64,000 nucleotides of DNA from Clostridiales bacterium (GCA_012519695.1 JAAYPT010000052.1:19256-83255), one strand, 5' to 3'; shown: positions 47,069 to 56,157, counted from the first letter of the stretch. Notes: generated from the sequence alone by a model not told the origin. Translations and numbers: made by a program.

Positions 47069-48595
47069 ATGAGCGAACAAGAAAATATGAAAGAACAAGA
47101 CTTTGACAGAGTTGGAATAGATGAACTGACAGAAAAAGAAGCAGAAGAAGTGAGAAAAATTCTAGAACGTTTCTTAAAAGCGTACCAAGAAAGTGGTGAA
47201 GAACAGGAAACATATGAGTGGTTGGAAAAACAATTGAAAGCAGAATTACCTGAAAAAACAGAGAAAGAAATTAAGCAGTTAAAAGATAAAATTATAAGTT
47301 CTATTGAAGAATATAATGCGGATTTAGAAGACTTAAATGAAAAAATGCGACAGGGAGAGACAAAAGAAAAATGGTTTGCGGACAAGCTAGAGGAAAGTGT
47401 AAAAGGTGTTTCGGTAAATAACTATGGAAATTATTTGCAACAAATAAATAATACATTGGAAGCAGCAAATGATTTGATGATAGATACTGTGATGACAAAT
47501 AGTTGCGAAATTAGCAAATGTATTAATTTAGATGGATTTATAGCAGAACAATATCATGTAAATACATTTAATGCAAGAGCGGCATTAGAAAAATCCGATT
47601 TTCGTGCAAAAGTGTTAAGACCACTACCGGGGGAGAACTTTAGAAAAAATTCATTTGATGTAGTCATTGAAAACACAAAAACGGGAGAAAGGGTACATCA
47701 ATATCAGCTTAAGTTTGGAAAAAACATACAGGAGACGAAACAACTTTTAAATCATGGAAATTACAACAATCAAAGATATCTTGTACCAGCAGAACAGGCG
47801 CAAGAGTTACAACGAGAATTTCCAACAAAAACAGTTACGGACCAGCTTGGTGGAACAGATAAAGTTAAAGTGGAATCTGATCCATTAACCAAGGAGCAGG
47901 TTAAAAAAATGCAGTTAGAAACCCAAGAAGGCGGTGGATATCAGGAAATAGACTGGAATATTTACAATACAAGGGAGCTTGCGTTGCATCTTGGAAAACA
48001 GGCGGCAGTTTCAGGAATGCAATCAGCTCTTGTTTGTACAGGAATTGAACTAGCTGGAAAAGCCATAAATGGAGAAATGATAGAGGGGGGAGAGGTGCTA
48101 GAAACAGCCCTGAAAACAGGGACGGATGCAGGGGTAAAAGCTGCAGCAGGTGGGGCATTAACGGTAGCATCAGAGAGAGGGATTATAGCATTTCCACCGA
48201 AAGGAACTGCACCGGGAATGATTGCTAAGATTGCATGTGTGGGAGTAGAGAATATTAAAATCATGTGGAAAGTGGCAAAAGGCGAATTGACAATTAGTGA
48301 GGGGTTAGAGCAGATGGGGCGTACCAGTGTAGCTATGTATGCAGGATTAAGTGCAGGAGCTGTTGGAGCAGGAATTGGAGCGGCTGCATTGGGGTGGATT
48401 CCTATTGCAGGACCAATTCTAGGTGGTCTTGTAGGTGGTATGGTTGGTTATGCCGCTGGAAGTAAATTTGGCACTGCTGTTTTTAACGGAGCGAAAAAAG
48501 TAGTAAGTGTTGGAAAGAAAATGTTGCAGAAAACATGGGAGGGAGTAAAGAATGTAGGAAGAAAAATAACGGATAAATTATTTGGTTGGTTATAA
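47069..48595 (+). CDS. Cassette effector candidate with Gly-zipper C-terminus
   Basis: 508 residues, TTAGGAGGAAAAAGC upstream. The N-terminal ~120 residues are acidic coiled coil. A middle domain (~150-255: GFIAEQYHVNTFNARAALEK, NSFDVVIENTKTGERVHQYQLKFGK) has a D-x(n)-Q-x-K arrangement that recalls PD-(D/E)xK nucleases. The C-terminal ~190 residues are Gly/Ala-rich with glycine-zipper hydrophobic segments (GLSAGAVGAGIGAAALGWIP, AGPILGGLVGGMVGYAAG) and an amphipathic basic end, as in pore formers. A toxin-like effector is the natural reading but no family is certain. Confidence 0.55.
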   Translation: MSEQENMKEQDFDRVGIDELTEKEAEEVRKILERFLKAYQESGEEQETYEWLEKQLKAELPEKTEKEIKQLKDKIISSIEEYNADLEDLNEKMRQGETKEKWFADKLEESVKGVSVNNYGNYLQQINNTLEAANDLMIDTVMTNSCEISKCINLDGFIAEQYHVNTFNARAALEKSDFRAKVLRPLPGENFRKNSFDVVIENTKTGERVHQYQLKFGKNIQETKQLLNHGNYNNQRYLVPAEQAQELQREFPTKTVTDQLGGTDKVKVESDPLTKEQVKKMQLETQEGGGYQEIDWNIYNTRELALHLGKQAAVSGMQSALVCTGIELAGKAINGEMIEGGEVLETALKTGTDAGVKAAAGGALTVASERGIIAFPPKGTAPGMIAKIACVGVENIKIMWKVAKGELTISEGLEQMGRTSVAMYAGLSAGAVGAGIGAAALGWIPIAGPILGGLVGGMVGYAAGSKFGTAVFNGAKKVVSVGKKMLQKTWEGVKNVGRKITDKLFGWL

Positions 48596-48609
48596 ATGGA
48601 GGAGAAAAC

Positions 48610-49503
48610 ATGAGTGATTACTTAAATTTGGAAAATTATTGTTATTATGATGAAAAGAAATTCAATCCAGAGAATCTAGAGACTGCACCAGAGGTAGTAA
48701 AGGAAACGGTATATAATATTTGTCGTTTTCTGTACGATAGGTGGGATACATCAAATGGATGGAATAAGAAAAAATTTGAAAAATTAGTAAATTTTTTCAA
48801 AAATCCAGATAAGATTTTGATGGATATTTTGGTTTTGAAGGAAGAAGATATTAAAAATATACCGGTATTGGTGTTGCAAATTGCAACATTTCGTTTTTTA
48901 CATGTTCATTTACCGCAAATATTCGATACGTTAGAAAAGGAAAATTGGACAAATCAGGCAGCTTTATGGAATAGTTCTTCTTTGTTGAAACAAGTGAAAC
49001 TGGAAGAATGGGAAAAGCCTTTCTGGTTAGTGGCGGCGGGACAAAATTTGCGGATAGGGTATAATGGAGAAAGGCTTAATCCATTCTGTGAGAAGAAAGA
49101 GGAAGAGGAAAAGTATTATAATATACAAACGCTTAACTTTTCTAAAAAGTTTTATGAAGCTTTTTCTGATTTAAGTGGGAAAGAAAAAAATATAAGAGAA
49201 AAAATAATAAATTCTGCTATGAAGCATAAGGACGTTATAGGTCAAATCAGACAGCTTCAGCAAGAATATGAGATATATGCAGCAAAGATGGAAAAGTTTA
49301 ATCATGCAGCAAAACAATATACAAGGGAAGAGAAAGAAGAAAGACTTGCTGTTGTTCAACGTATGAAAGAAATCATTACAGTCTTAGAAAAGAATATTTC
49401 GGGAGAAGTGTTATGCAGTGATATTGCGGAATTACAGAAGAATTTGCCTGAATGGGAAAAAGCAGCAGATATTCTTAATAAAACAGTAAATGAGTTGTTT
49501 TAG
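48610..49503 (+). CDS. Cassette protein, helical, unknown
   Basis: 297 residues from ATG 48610 (GGAGGAGAAAAC upstream). The sequence begins with an aromatic/acidic stretch (LNLENYCYYDEKKFNPENLE) and stays helical; the C-terminal third is coiled coil (IGQIRQLQQEYEIYAAKMEK, ITVLEKN). No membrane segment, no family recognised. Position between two membrane-type proteins suggests a soluble partner of either. Confidence 0.5.
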   Translation: MSDYLNLENYCYYDEKKFNPENLETAPEVVKETVYNICRFLYDRWDTSNGWNKKKFEKLVNFFKNPDKILMDILVLKEEDIKNIPVLVLQIATFRFLHVHLPQIFDTLEKENWTNQAALWNSSSLLKQVKLEEWEKPFWLVAAGQNLRIGYNGERLNPFCEKKEEEEKYYNIQTLNFSKKFYEAFSDLSGKEKNIREKIINSAMKHKDVIGQIRQLQQEYEIYAAKMEKFNHAAKQYTREEKEERLAVVQRMKEIITVLEKNISGEVLCSDIAELQKNLPEWEKAADILNKTVNELF

Positions 49504-49588
49504 CGTAGGCAGAGATTATTTATGTTGGAAGCAATAGAGGTTTGAATTATGTGTATTGGCGCAAACAATAGAGAAAAGAGGGATTATA

Positions 49589-51232
49589 GTGTTAGAATAT
49601 AAATTATTCGGAAAAACTGTAGTATTTGATGATGCAGCAGAACGTTATTTTGATTTGAGTCAGCAAGAACATAAAGCAGAGAAAGCAGTTTCCTTAGAAT
49701 TTAAAAGTTGGTATGAGGAACAGAGAAGCATTGAAAAGGTTATTAGTGAATATGAAAATTATGCGTTTAATATTGTAAAAGAAATGGCTGCTAAGCCGAT
49801 AATGAAAATGATAAAAGATTATCAAATATATGATGTAAGTGTCGAAGAGTATGTTGAAAGGTGTATGGATGGACAATACATAGAATCTGCTATTGAATTA
49901 GTGGAAGGCAGATTTTATAAAATTATTGATAATCAGGAAGCTGAAAGGGAATATCGTGCAGCTAGAAAAGCAAATCGTGGACGGTGGCAAGGCGGTGGCT
50001 TTGGAGTGGGCGGAGCATTAAAAGGTGCCATGAAAGCGGGAGCAATGAATGCCGTAACAGGCATGGGACATAGTATTGTTAATGCAGCAGGAAATGCTGG
50101 TGCAGCGGCAAATGCGGCAGTTGCAAAGCAAAATTTGTATCAGAATTCAGAAATAAAAAATATTCTTGAAGAGGCTATATTACAAGAATTAGTTGCTACT
50201 TTTGGGTTGAGCATTCAATTAATCAATGAAAGAAAAGGAAAATATATTTATTCAACATTTGATAGTAACAAGGCAATGGCATTATTTCAAAATGCAAAAG
50301 AAATAGTGGATAAGCAGTGCGAATTATTGCCACAGGCGGTTGCACGTTGTCCATGGAGTGTGGAAATACTAAGATATATATTTCAGAATTTTCCAGAAGA
50401 AAGAGGAACCGTTTGTCGAATTGCTCAACGTTTTGGAGTCGATTTGAAGGAAGAGATAGAAAGAATATTAGGCGCCGAATATAAAGAAGATATAAATGAC
50501 GAAGAAAAAGTGCAGGAAGCTAGAAGGCGAATTCTGGCACTTATGGATGAATTTAATATAAAAGATAGTGATGTATTGAATCGGTTGGAGAGTGATGGAT
50601 TAGCAAGGGTGTGTATGGGAGTAGAAATAGCGGATGAAGTAGCATGTAAAGATTATATTGCTCGAGTTAATAGTTATGCGGCGAAAGAGGAAAATAAAAA
50701 ACCATTTTTAGAAAAAATTCAGCAACGAATAGAACAGATTTGGACAAGTGAGGATGCTAAGGTTTTTGATGAATTATATTTAAAAACGAATATTAAATCT
50801 AAGGAAGAGGTAGAAAAAGCAAAAAAATATATTGAACAATGCGGTAGGACAGATAATGCGAAAAAGTATTTGGAGGCTTTAGATTGGTGTAGTGAAAAAA
50901 ATATTAAAAGAGCAAGAAGGTATAAGAAGGGAATATATATAAAGATTAATAATGCTATAGGAATTGCTAGTTTTATTGATTTTTTGTTTAATATTTTTTT
51001 GATTCATGCAGGAATTATGGCTGGTATAAGTATGATACTTGTGTGCATGGTATGTATAGGAATTGCTTTTTATACAGAAATAGTATGGGATACATTGACC
51101 ATAGATAACACGGTTTTTCATCCGATTTTAATGGAAAATCTGAAAGTAAGGGGAAAATGGCTTCCTACATGGATTTTAACAATTTTATTTACAATAATTA
51201 TATTATTTATATTAATGGTTATGTCATTTTAA
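49589..51232 (+). CDS. Cassette membrane protein with Gly/Ala-rich segment
   Basis: 547 residues from GTG 49589 (AGAGGGATTATA upstream; TTG 49556 is an in-frame alternative). A soluble N-terminal region (LEYKLFGKTVVFDDAAERYF) and a helical part precede a Gly/Ala-rich stretch (~130-175: GRWQGGGFGVGGALKGAMKA) like those in membrane-inserting proteins. A long helical region follows, and the C-terminus carries about four membrane segments (~460-547: FIDFLFNIFLIHAGIMAG, MILVCMVCIGIAFYTEIV, WILTILFTIIILFILMVMSF). No family recognised. It ends the cassette; a terminator follows at 51245. Confidence 0.55.
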   Translation: MLEYKLFGKTVVFDDAAERYFDLSQQEHKAEKAVSLEFKSWYEEQRSIEKVISEYENYAFNIVKEMAAKPIMKMIKDYQIYDVSVEEYVERCMDGQYIESAIELVEGRFYKIIDNQEAEREYRAARKANRGRWQGGGFGVGGALKGAMKAGAMNAVTGMGHSIVNAAGNAGAAANAAVAKQNLYQNSEIKNILEEAILQELVATFGLSIQLINERKGKYIYSTFDSNKAMALFQNAKEIVDKQCELLPQAVARCPWSVEILRYIFQNFPEERGTVCRIAQRFGVDLKEEIERILGAEYKEDINDEEKVQEARRRILALMDEFNIKDSDVLNRLESDGLARVCMGVEIADEVACKDYIARVNSYAAKEENKKPFLEKIQQRIEQIWTSEDAKVFDELYLKTNIKSKEEVEKAKKYIEQCGRTDNAKKYLEALDWCSEKNIKRARRYKKGIYIKINNAIGIASFIDFLFNIFLIHAGIMAGISMILVCMVCIGIAFYTEIVWDTLTIDNTVFHPILMENLKVRGKWLPTWILTILFTIIILFILMVMSF

Positions 51233-51244
51233 ATAAGATTATTT

Positions 51245-51280
51245 AAAATATCGTCTTCAATTAATGGAGACGGTATTTTT
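51245..51280 (+). terminator. Terminator of the WYL/AAA+ cassette
   Basis: AAATATCGTCT and AGACGGTATTT pair (one T-G) around TCAATTAATGG and are followed by TT. Confidence 0.65.
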
Positions 51281-51307
51281 AGTATTTTCTATTTTGTTTA
51301 ATATTCG

Positions 51308-51336
51308 TTGTAAAAAGTACACAATGGTGTTATATT
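51308..51336 (+). promoter_or_regulatory. Promoter of the MNT/HEPN pair
   Basis: TTGTAA (51308-51313), 17-base spacer, TATATT (51331-51336), 65 bases before the ATG at 51401. Confidence 0.6.
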
Positions 51337-51400
51337 AGCTTTAAGAAGATGAGTGATATTTTATAAAGGTTACTAGGAATAATCATTTGGAGGTGATGAA

Positions 51401-51739
51401 ATGCCTGTTTCTATCAGTAATTTAATGAGTGAGTTTGCCAAGGATATGAAACAACAATTTGGAAGTGATTTAAGTCGGATTATTGTATATGGTTCCTATG
51501 CAAGAGGGGATTATACAGAAAACTCAGACATAGATGTAATGATACTTGTAAAAATACCAGAGGAGAGTATACACAATTATATAGAATCAGTATCGGATTG
51601 TGCATTTGAATATTTGATGAAGTATGGCATTGATATTTCACCAGTAATCAAGAATGAAGAACATTTCAATTATTGGGTGGATAATTTACCATATTATCGT
51701 AATGTTAGAGATGAGGGGGTAGTTGTAAATGCAGGATAA
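51401..51739 (+). CDS. Minimal nucleotidyltransferase (MNT) protein
   Basis: 112 residues, TTGGAGGTGATGAA upstream. The nucleotidyltransferase motif GSYARGDYTENSDIDVMI (~31-48) has both catalytic aspartates of G-S-x(n)-D-x-D, and a third acidic residue may be Asp in GIDISPV (~87). Such small MNT proteins pair with HEPN proteins, where the MNT acts as antitoxin by adding AMP groups (known for MntA-HepT). It overlaps the HEPN gene by 11 bases. Confidence 0.85.
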   Translation: MPVSISNLMSEFAKDMKQQFGSDLSRIIVYGSYARGDYTENSDIDVMILVKIPEESIHNYIESVSDCAFEYLMKYGIDISPVIKNEEHFNYWVDNLPYYRNVRDEGVVVNAG

Positions 51740-52133
51740 AGATAAAGAGCTTTCAAAGTATCGTTTCTCTTTGGCAAAAGAAACATTAGCAAATGCAAAG
51801 ATGTGCTTAGATAATCACTTTTTTAGAGATTGCATTAATCGTTCTTATTATGTTGCGTTCTATGCAATAAAGGCAGTTTTAGCGATAGAAAGCGTTGATT
51901 TTAAACGTCATAAAGATGCAGTCGCATATTTTAATAAGAATTATGTTGCAACCGGTATTTTCCCGAAAGAGTTAGGAAAAAGACTTGGTAGAATAAAGAT
52001 GGTTCGTGAGGAAAGTGATTATAGTGATTTTTTTGTGGCATCATTAGAAGAAGCGCAAAAACAGTATGAAACTGCTGGGTATATAGTAAATTTTGTAGAA
52101 ACTTACTTGAAAAATCAGAAAGTATTAGAATGA
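51729..52133 (+). CDS. HEPN-domain protein, UPF0332-like
   Basis: 134 residues; translationally coupled to the MNT gene. Helices LSKYRFSLAKETLANAKMCL and RDCINRSYYVAFYAIKAVLA followed by FKRHKDAVAYF are typical of HEPN proteins of the PF05168 type. In RNase-active HEPN proteins an R-x(4-6)-H motif is expected; after NRSYYVAF a Tyr replaces the His here, so RNase activity is uncertain. Possible toxin half of a toxin-antitoxin pair. Confidence 0.75.
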   Translation: MQDKDKELSKYRFSLAKETLANAKMCLDNHFFRDCINRSYYVAFYAIKAVLAIESVDFKRHKDAVAYFNKNYVATGIFPKELGKRLGRIKMVREESDYSDFFVASLEEAQKQYETAGYIVNFVETYLKNQKVLE

Positions 52134-52149
52134 TAAAAACATTAAATAT

Positions 52150-52195
52150 AATGCTAAAAATCCCCCTGGATACACAGCAGGGGGATTTTAGCATT
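52150..52195. terminator. Strong bidirectional terminator
   Basis: Long nearly perfect arms AATGCTAAAA-TCCCCCTG and CAGGGGGA-TTTTAGCATT around GATACACAG. It separates the MNT/HEPN pair from the potassium transport genes. Confidence 0.8.
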
Positions 52196-52203
52196 ATATT
52201 TGC

Positions 52204-52232
52204 TTTACACTCACCCGGAACTTTTGTATAAT
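52204..52232 (+). promoter_or_regulatory. Promoter of ktrB-ktrA
   Basis: TTTACA (52204-52209), 17-base spacer, TATAAT (52227-52232), 33 bases before the ktrB ATG. Confidence 0.7.
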
Positions 52233-52264
52233 AGCCAAAGAATAAGAGTAAGGAGATAAGGGAA

Positions 52265-53596
52265 ATGATAAGACGTCTGAGCAAAGTACAGACAATTGCC
52301 TTGGGGTTCTTTCTGATTATCGTAGCAGGAACATTGTTACTGATGTTACCCATTGCATCCAGAGACGGACATTCTACAGGCTTTTTTCATGCGCTTTTTA
52401 CAGCAACCAGTAGTACCTGTGTGACAGGACTTGTTGTAGTAGATACTTATACAAATTGGACCCTGTTTGGACAGGTCGTAATTTTGGCATTGATTCAAAT
52501 TGGTGGACTTGGATTTATCACCATAGGTATGTTTTTTTTCATTTTTTTAAAACGTAAGATTGGATTAAAAGAGAGAAATCTGATACAGGAAAGTGTCAAT
52601 ACACTTCAAATCAGTGGTATCGTGCGATTGGTGAAAAAAATTGTTCGTTATACCATAGCATTTGAAGGCATCGGAGCAATCCTTTTGATGACTCGATTTA
52701 TTCCCAGATTTGGATGGCTTAAGGGGATTTGGTACGGAATATTCCATGCTATTTCAGCTTTTTGTAATGCTGGATTTGATTTGATGGGACAGTTTGAACC
52801 GCATTCTTCTCTTACGATGTATTATGATGATATTGTGATAAATATAGTAGTTATGGCATTGATTATAATCGGTGGCATTGGATTTATTGTATGGGATGAT
52901 ATTTCTAAACATAAATGGCACATAAAAAAGTATATGTTACATACCAAAATTGTGCTGATGATGACAGCAGTGCTTACGCTTGGCGGGGCGTTGTGTTTCT
53001 ATTTGTTTGAACGGAATAATCTGCTTCTTGGAATGGATGCCAAGGGACAGATATTATCCTCATTATTTGGCTCAGTAACTACAAGAACCGCAGGGTTTAA
53101 TACCTTAGATACAGGAGCTTATACAGAAGCAACCAGAATGTTGACAGTAATACTGATGTTTATCGGAGGAAATCCCGGATCAACAGCAGGCGGAATTAAA
53201 ACAACTACAATGCTGGTAATTTTATTATATATCTGGGCAAACTTAAGAAATAAACGTGGATTAAATATCTTTGGCAGAAGATTAGATGAGGATGCCATTA
53301 AAAAGGCAAGTACCGTATTTTGCATCAATCTGATTTTAGCAACCGTTTGCGTTACCATTATGAGTGCGTTAGAAACATTGCCACTATCAGACATTATGAT
53401 GGAAGTATTTTCTGCAATTGGTACGGTGGGAATCAGTACCGGAATTACAAGGGATATATCAATGGTTTCCAAATATATGTTAATCATATTGATGTACTGC
53501 GGAAGAATTGGAAGTATGTCATTTGCATTGGCATTTACGGAGAAAAAGAAGAGCAATCCGGTACAATTGCCGGTAGAGCAGATTACAATTGGCTAG
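52265..53596 (+). CDS. ktrB: KtrB/TrkH-type potassium uptake channel subunit
   Basis: 443 residues, AAGGAGATAAGGGAA upstream. Polytopic membrane protein with the four pore-loop repeats of the TrkH/KtrB family: TSSTCVTGLVVVDT (~60), SAFCNAGFDLMG (~163), TTRTAGFNTLDTG (~276) and GTVGISTGIT (~395). Conserved glycines of the selectivity filter are present in each. Works with the cytosolic KtrA ring encoded directly downstream to take up K+. Confidence 0.92.
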   Translation: MIRRLSKVQTIALGFFLIIVAGTLLLMLPIASRDGHSTGFFHALFTATSSTCVTGLVVVDTYTNWTLFGQVVILALIQIGGLGFITIGMFFFIFLKRKIGLKERNLIQESVNTLQISGIVRLVKKIVRYTIAFEGIGAILLMTRFIPRFGWLKGIWYGIFHAISAFCNAGFDLMGQFEPHSSLTMYYDDIVINIVVMALIIIGGIGFIVWDDISKHKWHIKKYMLHTKIVLMMTAVLTLGGALCFYLFERNNLLLGMDAKGQILSSLFGSVTTRTAGFNTLDTGAYTEATRMLTVILMFIGGNPGSTAGGIKTTTMLVILLYIWANLRNKRGLNIFGRRLDEDAIKKASTVFCINLILATVCVTIMSALETLPLSDIMMEVFSAIGTVGISTGITRDISMVSKYMLIILMYCGRIGSMSFALAFTEKKKSNPVQLPVEQITIG

Positions 53597-53618
53597 GTTA
53601 GAAAAGAGGAGTGGAAAA

Positions 53619-54266
53619 ATGAAATCAATTTTAGTAATTGGAATCGGAAGATTCGGAAAGCATTTATGTCAGGACTTAGTGGAAAATGGAAATGATGTTA
53701 TGGCGGTAGATGAAAACGAAGAAAACCTGGAGGAAATTCTTTCGATTGTTACCAGTGCAAAAATCGGAGACTGTACCAAGGAAGAAGTGCTGCGAAGCTT
53801 TGGCGTGAGTAATTTTGACATTTGTTTTGTATGTATTGGAACCAATTTCCAGAGTAGTTTGGAAGTAACCAATCTTTTAAAAGAAATGGGAGCAAAGTAT
53901 GTCATCAGTAAGGCAACCAGAGATATTCAGGCAAAGTTTTTATTGAAAAACGGTGCAGATGAAGTGGTATACCCGGATAGGGATATTGCAAAGAGAATGG
54001 CAACCAGAGTAAGTATGAATCATGTATATGATTATGTAGAATTAGGACCATATTCCATTTACGAGATACAGCCGTTGCAGGAATGGATAGGAAAATCTAT
54101 TCGTGAAGTGGATTTTCGTGCAAAATATAATGTAAGTATTATAGGAATCAAACAAGGGGAAGAAACCACGCTGATGTTGACACCGGAACATATCTTTGCA
54201 ACAGAGGAACACCTGATGGTTGTTGGAAAAAAAGAAGATATTGACCGAATCTTGAAGCAGTTGTAA
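53619..54266 (+). CDS. ktrA: KtrA/TrkA-type regulatory subunit
   Basis: 215 residues from ATG 53619 (GAGGAGTGGAAAA upstream; the frame extends to 53589 without a better site). The RCK-N Rossmann fold carries GIGRFGKHL (~7-15) and VDENEENLEE; the RCK-C domain is in the C-terminal ~80 residues (IGKSIREVDFRAKYNVSIIG). It gates KtrB in response to nucleotides. It starts 22 bases after ktrB. Confidence 0.92.
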   Translation: MKSILVIGIGRFGKHLCQDLVENGNDVMAVDENEENLEEILSIVTSAKIGDCTKEEVLRSFGVSNFDICFVCIGTNFQSSLEVTNLLKEMGAKYVISKATRDIQAKFLLKNGADEVVYPDRDIAKRMATRVSMNHVYDYVELGPYSIYEIQPLQEWIGKSIREVDFRAKYNVSIIGIKQGEETTLMLTPEHIFATEEHLMVVGKKEDIDRILKQL

Positions 54267-54302
54267 AATTAAAGGAAAAGAAAAACAAAGGAGACAATAG
54301 AA

Positions 54303-54830
54303 GTGTTACAATACATATTAGGAGCAGATGGCAGGATTTTGCTGTTTATACAAGAGTTTTTGCGGTTTCAATGGTTAAATCCTATTATAATTTTTATTAC
54401 AAGCCTTGCAAATGGTGGAGTGCTTTGGATTGTACTGGCAGTATTATTCCTTTGCTTTAAAAAATATAGAAAAACAGGAACAGCAATGGCAGTAGCATTG
54501 TTAATCGGATATGTGATTACCAATCTGATATTGAAAAATCTGGTAATGCGTGTAAGACCGTATGATGCAATTGCGGCATTAGAACCATTGGTTCGTGCAA
54601 GTGATTGGTCATTCCCATCAGGACATTCCACCTGTTCCATGGCAGCAGGTTATGTTATGTATCAGAAGCTTCCGAAATATCTGGGAATTCCGGCAATTGT
54701 ATTAGCTGTAATTATTTGTTTATCCAGACTTTATGTAGGAGTTCATTATCCAACAGATGTTATATGTGGAGCATTGGTGGGATTATTTGCAGCAATGTGT
54801 TCTTTAAAAATTGTAGGAAACGGAAAGTAA
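54303..54830 (+). CDS. PAP2-family membrane phosphatase
   Basis: 175 residues, GTG start after AAAGGAGACAATAGAA. Three conserved PAP2 motifs: KNLVMRVRP (K-x6-R-P), PSGHST (~103) and SRLYVGVHYPTDV (S-R-x5-H). Several membrane segments. It likely dephosphorylates a lipid phosphate such as undecaprenyl pyrophosphate or phosphatidic acid; substrate not determined by sequence. Confidence 0.88.
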   Translation: MLQYILGADGRILLFIQEFLRFQWLNPIIIFITSLANGGVLWIVLAVLFLCFKKYRKTGTAMAVALLIGYVITNLILKNLVMRVRPYDAIAALEPLVRASDWSFPSGHSTCSMAAGYVMYQKLPKYLGIPAIVLAVIICLSRLYVGVHYPTDVICGALVGLFAAMCSLKIVGNGK

Positions 54831-54850
54831 TATAGGAAAGGGGAGCTACT

Positions 54851-55459
54851 ATGTTAGGTATTATCGTATGGATGATTGTTCTTTGGGTGATTATCAATAA
54901 TGTAAAAAAGAATCAAAAAGTTGAGAAAGGTGCACCAAGTCAGCAAAACGTACCGCAGAGAAGACAAAGTGCACCAAGTCAGCAAAATGTAGCGCAGAGA
55001 AAACCATCCACATATACTTCCAATAGTTCCAGTCAGGAAGAATTAAAGCAACGTCTTTCACAAAAGTATGGAAACGGTAAGTATGCGCAGAAAAAACAGA
55101 CTACCGTGAATGTGCAGAGTGCATCTAAGCCCAAAACGGATATTTTAGCCAGAGCAGCGGCAAATGTCTCAGAAGATTTTGAAGAAAAGTCGGAAAAGAC
55201 AGTAGCAACAGAAGAAATCGTAAAAGACCTGGTAAACAAGAAAATGGAAGGGATGACTCAGACACAGATTGTAGAAGAGGCAGATGCCATTGCAGAGGTT
55301 GATTTGTACAAAGTCTTTGATATACCACAGGTGCAGCAGGATTCAGAGCTGATGAAAACAGTAAGTGATCTTATGGCAAAAGGTGTGAGTACAGAGGTTC
55401 CGTTTCAGCGCGATTTTGTAGCGGAAGGAATGGAAATGATAAATAGTATGACGTTATAA
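54851..55459 (+). CDS. Unknown protein with N-terminal membrane segment
   Basis: 202 residues. One membrane segment at the very N-terminus (LGIIVWMIVLWVIINNV), then a basic low-complexity linker with a 13-residue tandem duplication (APSQQNVPQRRQS, APSQQNVAQRKPS), encoded by a 39-base direct repeat at ~54931-55005. The C-terminal ~100 residues are acidic helices. No family is recognised; it belongs to ordinary chromosome by neighbours. Confidence 0.6.
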   Translation: MLGIIVWMIVLWVIINNVKKNQKVEKGAPSQQNVPQRRQSAPSQQNVAQRKPSTYTSNSSSQEELKQRLSQKYGNGKYAQKKQTTVNVQSASKPKTDILARAAANVSEDFEEKSEKTVATEEIVKDLVNKKMEGMTQTQIVEEADAIAEVDLYKVFDIPQVQQDSELMKTVSDLMAKGVSTEVPFQRDFVAEGMEMINSMTL

Positions 55460-55480
55460 AGGACAGAAAAGAGGGATAAT

Positions 55481-56059
55481 ATGCCACAGGGAAATCCAAA
55501 ACCAGGAGAATTATATCTTCATTTTAAAAATAAAATGTATCAGGTTGTGACAGTTGCAAAACATTCGGAAACAGGAGAAAAATTAGTGATTTATCAGGCT
55601 TTGTACGGGGATTTCCATACATGTGCAAGACCTTTTGATATGTTTACAAGTCTTGTGGATACGGAAAAATATCCGCAGGTAGAGCAGAAGTACCGTTTCC
55701 AGTTAGTTGAGCAGTCAGAACAGGAAAAAGCGGTTACCGATGTGGATTCGGGAGAAGAACAGGCAGTAATGCAAAAGCAGCTAGAACAGGCAAAGCAACC
55801 GGAACAGCCGAAATCGTCAGAGCAAAAAGAGCCGGGCACACCGGAAGAAAAAATGATGGCATTTTTTGATGCAGATACCATAGAAGAAAAGTACAGAGCA
55901 TTGTTGAAAATGTCAGATTGTATTACCAATCATATGATTAATAATATGGCAGTAGTGCTAGACCTTGTCATCGAAGATGGACCGGTAGATAAGAGATTTG
56001 AAGAATTGAAAAATTGTCTGCGAACCATGCAGCGATATGAAACTACAAGATTAAGATAA
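55481..56059 (+). CDS. DUF1653-domain protein
   Basis: 192 residues. Residues ~5-75 (GELYLHFKNKMYQVVTVAKH, LVIYQALYGDFHTCARPFDMF) match the DUF1653 domain, a small SH3-like fold of unknown function in Firmicutes. It is followed by a Gln/Glu/Pro-rich linker and a helical C-terminal ~70-residue domain (KMMAFFDADTIEEKYRALLK). The terminator at 56058 overlaps its end. Confidence 0.75.
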   Translation: MPQGNPKPGELYLHFKNKMYQVVTVAKHSETGEKLVIYQALYGDFHTCARPFDMFTSLVDTEKYPQVEQKYRFQLVEQSEQEKAVTDVDSGEEQAVMQKQLEQAKQPEQPKSSEQKEPGTPEEKMMAFFDADTIEEKYRALLKMSDCITNHMINNMAVVLDLVIEDGPVDKRFEELKNCLRTMQRYETTRLR

Positions 56060-56084
56060 AAGGAGGTTGCCCCTCCTTTTTTTC
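56058..56084 (+). terminator. Terminator before the pyr operon
   Basis: AAAAGGAGG-TTGCCC-CTCCTTTT followed by TTT. A weak promoter (TTGCCC 56067, spacer 17, TAAAAT 56090) overlaps its 3' arm and could start the pyr transcript. Confidence 0.65.
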
Positions 56085-56157
56085 TGTGCTAAAATATCAT
56101 TAGCTTACTGTGCCAAAATGGCAGGTGGGGAATTTTAAGTTAGAAAGGGTTTGTTAT

